Source: Mucidula mucida
Taxonomy: Eukaryota; Basidiomycota; Agaricomycetes; Agaricales; Physalacriaceae
NCBI GenBank assembly: GCA_015501055.1
Contig: JADNYV010000066.1
Location: 62,001 to 126,000 of the forward strand
DNA length: 64,000 nucleotides
Reading direction: 5' to 3'
Position 1 is the stretch's first letter. Every line of letters starts with the position of its first letter. This document shows positions 1 to 10,352 of this stretch, piece by piece. The translations under genes were made by a program, and so were the position numbers. A model generated the notes under the pieces. The model ran no database searches and was not told the origin of the DNA. It saw nothing but the letters and a program-made list of their open reading frames with translations.

Positions 1-972
1 AACGGAAGAGCGGTCCTGTATACCAGGAAGAACGCGCTTTGCGACATCAGGTTCTGGATGCGCGATAGTCCTAAAGGCGAATGGTATAAGGAATGGGACG
101 AAAGGAGGAAGAATGTTCGACATCCAGCACTGGATGAAGTCGTACGGGCGTGGTTCAGGTACTCATTTTCATAACTTTTAATGCGTTAATGAATCCTCTG
201 CCATAGATACTTTGCGTTCGAACACGACTATACTTCGACTGTGGCATTGGATCCCAAAGATGGCGGAATTCTTGTATCCCGGACGTCATATCTCTGCAGG
301 CGTGTTTTCTTGCCATACGAGGAGTGGCTCGCCCGACCGGATGCATCCTCTACGTCAGAAAGCGATATAGTGTCTTCCTATCTCAGTCCCGACATCACGC
401 TCGACTCGTTTCCGCTGGTATCTGCGCCAACAGATATCAGCGCGTGGCGCTCGGCGGACCGCTTCTGGGCTGCGCTCCCCACTGAGCGGTGGCGCGAATA
501 CGCTGTACGTAGATGGGTCAAGTGCGACAGGGCGACCTACGTGGGGCTTTATGTTCGAGATCCGTTCGATCGCGCCAACAACGCCTCTGGAAACACCAAA
601 TTGCAGGCTTTGCTCCAGTTCCAGCGAGAATGCCAGCTGATGTACGCCAAGCTGCTTGGACGACCTGAGTCGGTGGACGAGATTGACATTGGGAAGAAGG
701 AAGACTGGCCCCAGGCGTGGACAGAACAACCGAAAGCAGAAGAATCGGACGTTTTCTTCCGAGACATTGAAGGGGATGAAGAGGCGGAGGATGATGACCT
801 CGAAGGCATGTTTGGAGAAGACGGGATATCCGAAGACATCGAAGATACCCACCATCTGGATTCCGACATTATGGAGGCCCAGGGAGACCAGGTTTTGGAA
901 GATGAAGCGAGAAGCCCTCCGCTTGATGAGGAGAACGTTCTTGCCGATTTAGAAGACGTGAACGGCAGATAG
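1..972 (+). CDS. Unrecognised protein, 3' part, acidic C-terminus
   Basis: The gene enters the window from the left. An open frame runs from base 1 to a donor after base 158. A 48-base intron (159-206) ends in ATAG, and the frame resumes at 207 and stops at 970-972. The join reads FRYFAFEHDY across the intron, which supports one gene. The visible part is about 307 residues. The first two thirds are rich in Trp, Arg and Asp and look globular. The last ~75 residues are a low-complexity acidic tail (runs of Glu and Asp, such as EEAEDDDLEGMFGED), typical of nuclear or chromatin-related proteins. I recognise no family and assign no function. The true start lies outside the window, and the GTG at 241 is only an internal codon. 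Confidence 0.7.
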
Positions 973-1289
973 CGTCAGGCTTTCTGCAACGACGGCGTAG
1001 CGTCGACTGTGACGCAAGGCTTAGACCTAAAATTGAGGCCCTTTGGGCGCGACCTCTTGGTTGCTACACCTATCTGTATCCATAGCGCACATCATTTTTA
1101 TGTTTATCTTTTGAATACTCAATCTCATCGGTGTTAGTATTTATGGAGGAGGAGGATTGCTATCTGTTGCGATCAGAGTGGTACTCCGCATTACCAAGCG
1201 AACGGTGATCGTGGCTCTTGTACTTTGACAGTATACAGTAACTCGGAAGTTAGGCGCTTACCTGCCTCTTCCTCCCAAACACATCCATC
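973..1289. other. Intergenic, 3' region and kinase promoter
   Basis: About 320 bases between the acidic-tail gene and the Sch9-like kinase. I see no convincing reading frame. It should hold the 3' end of the first gene and the promoter and leader of the kinase. A T-rich stretch near 1096-1112 is the only compositional feature. Confidence 0.5.
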
Positions 1290-3488
<2,199 letters not shown>

Positions 3489-3679
3489 GTGACTACGATT
3501 TCTCATCCGTTCGTGTATATACCCACGCTTCGCCTTAACCAAAAGTGTATCGAAAGCTTTAAATACTATTCCGTATTGCTAGACAGTGGAATGCGTACCT
3601 AGGTTATTGATTGATTTTCGGAATGTATTTATCTATTCTCTGATATCGGGAAAGCAATGTATTCACAAGCAGTACAAAA

Positions 3680-5882
3680 CTAAGCTTTGACTGCACCCCA
3701 TGCGACCTTGGGGCCAGTCCCTGCTTTCACAGGCGGTTTGGTTGGCGCGCTCTCAGCCTGTTGAAAGGACGTCGTCTTTGACGGCGTGGGCAATGGAGTA
3801 GTTTTGAGATCATCGAAGATTCTCTGTGTGCGCTCCGTGTTTTTGATGAACCATCCTGCATAGCGTCTGCCCACTGTCGACTCCGCGATGTGTACCATGT
3901 TCTGAAGATATCCAGTTAGCACGATGATAATGTAGTCAGAATTGACAAACCTCATCGATGACAAAGTTGAGATCGCTCGTCGTGATCATTTGGCCATCAA
4001 GGAGACTTCCACCCTCCGTCCCTACACGGCTAACACTGCGACTGCACTGCTTCATCACCATCATCTCCTGGATCATCTCCTCCTCGTCAACATCTAAGAA
4101 ATTGGCAAGCTTCTTTGAGCCCAAGCTGGTGTACAGCTTGAGGAAGCTGCGCAATGTCGGTGTTGACTGTTGGGCAATGACATCGGAAAGGAAGAGCTTG
4201 AGTTGGCGGTGTGCGGGGTCGGCGGTAGGAGCGTTCTCTGCTTCAGTCAGCATCTGCGCAATGGCGTTCGGATCTTCGAATGGAGGGGAGTTGGCGTTGA
4301 TGAACTTTGGGCATGCGTAGAGGAAGAGTTCTTCGTAGGCGGGAAGCGCCGTCTCACTGTATGACAATCAATACGTTGTTTCTAGACTTGAACGGGAGAC
4401 ACATTACCCTCCTCGAGCCATCTTCGCAAGCTGGTCGCCAAAGCGTTCCTTTGCGACATTCGCAATGTTGTCATCCAACCGACTAGGCGAAAGGGAATTG
4501 CACATGGCGAACAGAGCGTACATCCTGTCAGCAGTTTTGCTTATCTGTCAAAGGTGTCAACGAGTCAAAGCAAAACGCATGAGATGCAACTAACCTGGTC
4601 ATACTGGTAGCTTCGTGTGTGATACTGCCGCATCCGCATGATGAAGTTTAATATTGCCACAAATGTGCGAATAGCGTCAGGGTACCGCCGTAACATCACA
4701 TAGCAAAAGCCAACGTAGTAGTACGTTGCGACATGGCAGGCGGTGACGCGTGTGAAGGGAGATTTTTGGTTAAGCTCGACATTGTCCATGACTTTGAGGG
4801 CGAGGGTAAAGTCACCAAGAAGGACATGGACGCGGAGTAGGCCGATTATACTGAAGTAACCCAACATTCTGTATAATGGCTTCACACCATAGGGCCCAAC
4901 AGTTTCTCTGTCTTTTGTTCAGTCATTGACAGCGAAGTGGAAGCGTTGCTCACGCAATCTCCTCTTGAGATTTGCCCGCCTGAGTGGCATCCATGTAGTC
5001 GTTGATTTTGGATTTTTGTATCAGGGAGTAGAGTACGTTGAGCACGCTGTATGAACTCCAGATCTGTCGGCGTCCGTATTAGCTACAAGTCAAGAGGAGT
5101 ATTTCATGACCTACTCCAGTTCCATCCTCAAGCACTGACAATTCGTCATCTGTCTTGTTCTTGATCTTTGCGCGCCAAGTGCAAAAAACTTGATACTGAT
5201 AGATGAATTCGTCGATGATATCCCAAAGCCATTGCTCGGGAAGTTGTAGTGTGACCGGCCCGTCAGAATCTGGTATAGATGAGCGCGTATTCTGCTCAAC
5301 CACGGATCTGCGCACTGAGGAGATAGTTGAACAGTTCGCAGCTGTTCTCGTAAGAATGGAACCGATCGTCGATGTTTGGCTGCAACCGAGAGTAGACATG
5401 ACGGTAGTAGAGCTCCCGGTAGAGAATCAGAAATATTGGGTCTGCAAAAATGTTAGATTACACAAGAAAAGGAAATTTATCCCGCACCATCGTTAACAAG
5501 CGGAGCAATGATTTCCGCCTCCGGCCACTCTGTGCGCGCATAAAACTTTTCCGTGTATCGATTCCACCCGCTCTCATATGCCACCGTGATCTCCGCAAGA
5601 TTGTTGTCGAGTACTGCTTGGTGAAAGTGGACAATGAACTGAGGGGCGCGTTATGGAGAATATGTGATTAAAAGCCAGCACACGTACGCCCTTCACGACA
5701 TCTGGTATTTGTGAGAATGCCGCCTGTTGCGCTTGCTGGGCCATTTGGTGTTGCACTGCAATTAACGTAGACTCGTCGAATTGGGGCTGTTGCATGGCTA
5801 TCGGCGACACCATTAGGAAGTGGACAAAACCGATGTTAGCGTGCTCACCATCGTCGAAGCCATTCTGGCCGTACGCGCCCAT
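3680..5882 (-). CDS. eIF3l: Eukaryotic translation initiation factor 3 subunit L
   Basis: Subunit of the eIF3 complex that binds the 40S ribosome during translation start. It is present in filamentous fungi and animals but missing in budding yeast. Ten exons on the minus strand: 5849-5882, 5688-5797, 5488-5638, 5316-5441, 5115-5269, 4954-5063, 4595-4907, 4408-4544, 3951-4356, 3680-3901. They give 587 residues, the usual size (human about 564). Diagnostic stretches are [46 protein letters not shown] and the C-terminal PCI-domain segment [14 protein letters not shown]. The start is the ATG at 5882 ([11 protein letters not shown]); a TTG four codons upstream is in frame but not needed. The C-terminal 50 residues are rich in Thr, Pro and Lys. 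The frame is intact and the gene looks functional. Confidence 0.95.
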
Positions 5883-6940
5883 TGTCAGGGACAAATCACG
5901 TCCTGCAGATCTTCATCGATTTCCTCCGTCGCCCATAGTGACATGCGTTGTTGAGCCATGGCTGGCGCCTTTTTGTGTAGTGACGGTCTTTGCGAAGAGC
6001 GATTTTTTTGATCAATCGGCAAACTCCGAATGGACTATGCTCAAGATTACTTTCGCTGTCTATGCTACTACCAAAGTAATAAAGTTGCGGCGTACTGCCA
6101 AAGTAAGGCAGAAGTGAAACGTTTATTCGCGATTCGAATATCGAATTGCTAAGCGTAGCCCAGAAGTGGTTGGCTCACGACTTAGCCGCCAGCATTTCTG
6201 AGGCCCAGTAACCAGTCGAGGATCTCAGCATCACGAGGATGTTAAACTAGACAATATAGTAAACAACAGTGCTCTGCTCATTCAACAACGGCTCACTCTA
6301 GAATGTGTCTACAATGAAGATGTCCGTCTCAGACTTTATCTATTCAAAATGGATTGATATGAAGAGAAAAGGCCGTCGTACTGCACAACTTCTGTCGCTG
6401 TATAGGAAATCAACAAACAGCTATGATAACCATCAAAGTGGTTCACTTACCGTAGGCTTCGTCCCCTTCCCGGAACGACACCAGTTTCCAAACGACGGCA
6501 TGTAGTGAAAGTCCAACCGATGAGCATCGGATTTCAACCACTCTTAGAGAGCGCTTTCGGACACGAGAAGGGCGAGGAGAGTGGTGGTATGTCATATGAC
6601 TATAAAGTCAGAGCCATCAGTCATGGGTGCTTCAATGCTGTCGGTTACAGGACGCGCGTGTTGAAAGTATGCAGTCGTGACAAGAGACTTTCTTTCAAAG
6701 CGAGGAGCAATGGGGAGCTTGACGGGTTGAAGGAAGAGGGTAAGCTGCATTAATCTAGGTGCCTCAGACCACCGTCTTGCGTACCAAATGTATTATGCAT
6801 ACTAGGTCCTTGAACTCTTGACACAATCGTTGATGATGCTTGACCGCTTTGGCTAACTGTCCTTAGCGGATAGCAGGAAAAAGTCAAAATATATCTGGAG
6901 GCTGTTGTATGAGCAAATTTAGTCACAAAGACACGCCCAC
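5883..6940. other. 1-kb intergenic region with weak minus-strand coding traces
   Basis: Lies between the eIF3l start and the stop of the APH-like gene. No full gene can be built. On the minus strand a few short open stretches resemble exons: about 6480-6600 (reads VVWKLVSFREGDEAY), about 6340-6410 (TEVVQYDGLFSSYQ) and about 6180-6240 (DAEILDWLLGLRNAGG followed by a stop). The first two are joined by a good GT-AG intron, but stop codons or frame mismatches prevent linking the third. This could be a decayed gene or chance. The bases next to 5883 should hold the eIF3l promoter. Confidence 0.35.
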
Positions 6941-8022
6941 TCACATATCAATAACAAGATGCTGTCTTGAGCTCTTCACTAACTCGGTCAATCGTTTCTC
7001 TCGCCCATTCCTCCTTCTCGTCCCAGGCTCACGCTCTGACAAAACTACCAGAGCTAAGAAGAGTGTATACCACAGCCTCTTTGTCTTCTGGCGCGGAAAG
7101 ACAATGAGCTCCTCTCCCCCAGCTTCTTTGTATCCCATCATCATGGCCTCGTTCAACGGGGGTAGAAAGAACGACTCCAACAACGGGTCACCCCACAATG
7201 CATGTTCAACATTGGGCAAGATGGCGGCCACGCTGGGAGCCGGATCAAGTCTGAGATAAATATCGTCCTCTGAGCCCGTGAACCATATCAAAGAGGGCAC
7301 TTCCACGTCGTCAAACAAGAAGAACGCGATCGCACGCGACAGTGCCGCCCGAATGTTCACGTACGGAAAGTCGTACTTGCGCGATTCCGCCTCGACAAGC
7401 AACGTCTCGAAGAAAAGCGTGAACGACTCCTGCCAGCTGTACGATGGATCCGGGGGTGCATCGACCGTAGGAAGCCCGTACCACTCATTCATGACCCCGC
7501 TATGCAGCCTCCCGAGAAATTGGCCCAGCTGGATGTCGATGAGAACACTTTGCCGAGCGGTAAGGATGTTGAGCTTTCGAAGATCTGCAAGGGATATCAA
7601 CATGGAGGACGTGATTTTCTCCACGGGTGTCATGAGATATGGGAAGGGTATAATGTTGAGAGAGGCATCGATGTGGGGATTCAAGATCGGAATAGTATGG
7701 CTCTTGCTGATGAGCGAGATAATATGCGCTGTCACTTCGAGTGAGTTGGAGTGATAAGGCGTGTCCGTTGAACCAGGAGAGAAGACGGTGATATAGGTAG
7801 AGTGTGTGGCGGCATCGCTTGCAGACGTGGCGAGGTCGATAATATATATCTTGCTCGATTTCGTACGGCTGCAGAACATTGAGCAAACTGCTCGACATGT
7901 ACATGCAGGACTGACCTGAATCCGTTATTGGCGACTTGGGATACTGCCACAACTGTAAGTTTATTTTTGTGATGTGTATCTACGATGGTTTGCGCGTCCT
8001 CTTTACTTAGAGGGAGCGGCAT
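6941..8022 (-). CDS. APH/choline-kinase-fold protein, probably catalytically altered
   Basis: Two exons, 7916-8022 and 6941-7868, separated by a 47-base intron, give 344 residues starting MPLPLSKEDAQ. The fold resembles fungal aminoglycoside-phosphotransferase-type small-molecule kinases. It has an N-lobe with a hinge-like segment (IPFPYLMTPVEK), a helical C-lobe (QLGQFLGRLHSG) and the late motif VEHALWGDPLLESFF, which matches the usual WE-x-A-x-x-GDP segment. The expected catalytic HGD...N segment is not recognisable; the matching area reads WFTGSEDDIYLRLDPAP. The acidic metal-binding residue before WE is also not in its usual setting (SVAAILPNVEHA). The protein may be a pseudokinase, or I may have misaligned a diverged active site. 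The substrate is unknown. The reading frame is intact. Confidence 0.7.
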
Positions 8023-8359
8023 GTTGGTCTATTGACAACCGACGGGACCTGTTGCGATAAGGCTGACGTCATCCGACAGCCATGCTTTGCCAACGAAATT
8101 GGTAGGATACAACCTCTCCCTCAGTGTCATCCATGATACGGTAAGAGATGGGTTTATTGAATCACGATAATATTCTTGATGGGAATAAGCAGATAGGTCA
8201 CGGCAACATCAAGGCAATGAGATCAAACGGCGAACAGTCAAAGTCACAGAATGAGCAGTATAGGAAACATATATTCTCTCTCACACATCATCATTCAGGC
8301 ACAGTAGGCCTGTTGGCTTTCCATTCAGCCATTTCCCTATTCGCGGCATCCAGATAGGG
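8023..8359. other. Intergenic, APH-like gene promoter and HMG gene 3' end
   Basis: About 340 bases between the start of the APH-like gene and the stop of the HMG-box gene, both on the minus strand. No supported reading frame. A short plus-strand open stretch at 8148-8357 has no recognisable sequence. Confidence 0.5.
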
Positions 8360-9359
8360 CTATAGAAACGCATTAAAGGTGTAACCACGAGGAGGAAGAA
8401 TTCGACAGACTTGTTTCTGGGTCTCAGGCAGGGATCTCCAATTCTCGGCGAGGGCCTTGACGATCTCACGGGCCGAACCGGAATGAGAGTGTCTAGTTTC
8501 AGCGGAAAAGCTTGGAAAGCGTCAAAGGGGACCTGAGGGAATTCAAGAGGGATGATTACCGGAAGAAGGCGCTCAGCGGCTTCGGGGGCAGTGAGGGATC
8601 GACAGCACCGCGAGGTCTTCGGATTCTCTTACCACCGCGCTTGTCGATACGCGCCATGATTTCTTTTCTAACGCGAAATGGTGTTGCTTTGAACCAAGCA
8701 CTGAGTTGTTCATTGTACGCGTCGCGGTTCTTTTGGGCCGTCTCCTCGAGCGCCTGGAGAAAGCAAGTCAGCCGACTGCGTTAGCAACAAGTAGATAGCG
8801 CACCTCTCGTTCAGCAACCGACAGTGCTTTGAAGCCTTCGTGTGCCTTTGCGAAAAAGGCCCGCTTTTCTTCCGTAGGAGCCGAAAAGCTGTGGTTGCCA
8901 GCAAAGGCAGTCGAAAAGAACACGGCTCTCGGGGTGAGGTTGTGGGGCTTGGGTGGTACCATGCTGCGTGGAACGACGACTAGACGAACCGCGATCAGTG
9001 GCAGAACCAACGACATGGAGGCGAATAGTACCTGGCGCATCCTTCTTGGGGGCAGCCTTCTTCCTGACTGCTCTCTTTGCAGGTGTCTTAGCGGCGACTT
9101 TCTTCTTCTTTGCAGCGGGTTTCTTCTTGGCGGCGGACTTTTTGGCCGCAGCAGGCTTCTTGGTCGCGGCGGCCTTGTTGGACGCGGCAGGTTTCTTGGT
9201 GGTGGTCTTGGCTGGAAGCAGGACATGCCGAGAGGTTACGAAGGCACGCGGGCGGACGAGAGAATTGGGAGCAACGCCGACGAGGAGACGCGTAAACGAG
9301 ACGGGCTTGGCCGACATGGCGAGGCGAGCCCCCATACGGGCTGCCAGCATGGAGAACAT
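8360..9359 (-). CDS. Mitochondrial HMG-box DNA-packaging protein (Abf2/TFAM-like)
   Basis: Probably coats and compacts mitochondrial DNA. Exons 9032-9359, 8804-8979, 8560-8753 and 8360-8492 sum to 276 residues. The N-terminus MFSMLAARMGARLAMSAK is rich in Arg, Ala and Ser with no acidic residues, as in a mitochondrial presequence. A lysine/alanine tract (repeated KKPAA, KKSAA and KRAVRKKAA) spans about residues 50-105. Two HMG-like segments follow: PPKPHNLTPRAVFFS...AFFAKAHEGFKALSVAERE, and KPLSAFFR joined by splicing to SAREIVKALAENWRSLPE. An in-frame ATG at 9425 would add 22 residues. I prefer 9359 because the presequence begins cleanly there. Abf2 and TFAM also carry two HMG boxes, but neither box here is textbook, so the exact function is inferred. 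The gene is head to head with MED8. Confidence 0.78.
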
Positions 9360-9425
9360 GGCCGTTGTCGAATATGTAGTTGAAAAAAGAGCGCGACAGC
9401 GTGACAGGTCGCTGTGACGAACCAT

Positions 9426-9488
9426 TATGGGTTGCTGTTTGGCAACACCATTCAGCTGTCACAAGTCCGTGGGTTGTCCGAATCCAGC
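9426..9488. promoter_or_regulatory. Compact shared promoter, HMG gene and MED8
   Basis: Only 63 bases separate the most upstream possible HMG start (9425, minus) from the MED8 start (9489, plus), or about 130 bases using the preferred HMG start at 9359. Both genes must share a bidirectional promoter, and their 5' leaders probably overlap. No TATA box is visible. Confidence 0.6.
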
Positions 9489-10220
9489 ATGGAGAATGCA
9501 CTCCCCGTCGCACAGCTCGAATCTTTGAAGTTCAAAATCTATCAGATCATAGAGTCTGTGCAGTCTCTGCAAAGGACTCTAGACATGGCGCTTTTCACGA
9601 GTTCCATGCCTCCCTGGCCGGATATCCTGTCTAAATACAACATTCTCCTCTCGCAGACCCACAGTCTATCCACATCCCTCGTTTCACCTATCCAAGCCAA
9701 GACTTCCAACTCGGGTGGCCAATCTAATCCGTACGAGCAGATGGCGCTACACCCAAAAGAGCCTGACGTTGATGGACGCGTCATGAATCTTCTGCGAACG
9801 CAGCAGATCACTTCTGTTCTGGACATGGAGAACGCGACGATTCGACGTCTGTCGGAGCATATGATTACCCACGGTTCCGTGGGCGTTCTTGGTGACGCGC
9901 CGCTGCCCAGTTCTGCAACGCAATCTCGTTTCGGGGCCGTTCCCAGAAAGCCCGAATACGAGGATGTGTTGGGAGAATGTCAGGAAATCAAGCATGCACA
10001 CGATCAGCGCGTAGAGAGAGCTGTCAGGGCTGTCACCATGCTTCGGGACAAGTATGACTGGAAGCAACGCTTGGAGGTTGAGATCGAAGAGCCAGAAGAA
10101 CTGGACTGGGATCCTCGATTCCACCATGGAGGAATATGGACGTGGATCTGGAAGAGGAATCGAGCGACGAGGAAGAGGTGGAAGATTCTCTGCAAGTTTC
10201 GTGACTGTATGCTGTTGTGA
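9489..10220 (+). CDS. MED8: Mediator complex subunit 8
   Basis: Head-module subunit of Mediator, which links transcription factors to RNA polymerase II. The single exon starts MENALPVAQLESLKFKIYQ. The N-terminal helical region (about residues 1-75, containing MALFTSSMPPWPDILSKYN) is the conserved Med8 signature. A central segment with PNPYEQ-like and DVDGRVMNLLRTQ motifs follows. The annotated frame ends at 10220 in an unlikely basic tail (WTWIWKRNRATRKRWK). The overlapping frame from about 10127 encodes an acidic tail, MDVDLEEESSDEEEVEDS, ending in TGA at 10202-10204. That is the tail one expects of a nuclear regulator. I infer one missing base near 10125-10130, with a true end at 10204. The N-terminal assignment does not depend on this. 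Confidence 0.85.
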   Translation: MENALPVAQLESLKFKIYQIIESVQSLQRTLDMALFTSSMPPWPDILSKYNILLSQTHSLSTSLVSPIQAKTSNSGGQSNPYEQMALHPKEPDVDGRVMNLLRTQQITSVLDMENATIRRLSEHMITHGSVGVLGDAPLPSSATQSRFGAVPRKPEYEDVLGECQEIKHAHDQRVERAVRAVTMLRDKYDWKQRLEVEIEEPEELDWDPRFHHGGIWTWIWKRNRATRKRWKILCKFRDCMLL

Positions 10221-10274
10221 TCGAATAGAAGCATGTGTGGCCAACAAGCTCCGGGATTGGCTGGCCCGGGCCCT

Positions 10275-10280
10275 TATAAA
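10275..10280 (+). promoter_or_regulatory. TATA box of the PriA-like gene
   Basis: TATAAA lies 73 bases upstream of the ATG at 10353, in a GC-rich setting (CCCTTATAAAGCGCG). This is the normal spacing for strongly expressed fungal secreted-protein genes. Confidence 0.6.
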
Positions 10281-10352
10281 GCGCGATTTCTCTCTTTCAC
10301 GCCTTTACCAGAGCTACCACCACTCGCTTACTCTTTTCGCCGTGCATCCGCC

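Noticed and set aside
355..855. 166-codon and 106-codon minus-strand frames over the first gene
   Set aside because: Shadows of the acidic-tail coding frame on the plus strand. The Asp/Glu codons of that tail produce Ser/Phe-rich antisense frames.
8829..9417. Long plus-strand frames with GLLLGGGLFG- and AAGFFLAADFLA-like sequence
   Set aside because: Antisense of the lysine/alanine tract of the HMG-box gene; low-complexity Lys/Ala codons give Leu/Gly and Phe/Ala runs on the other strand.
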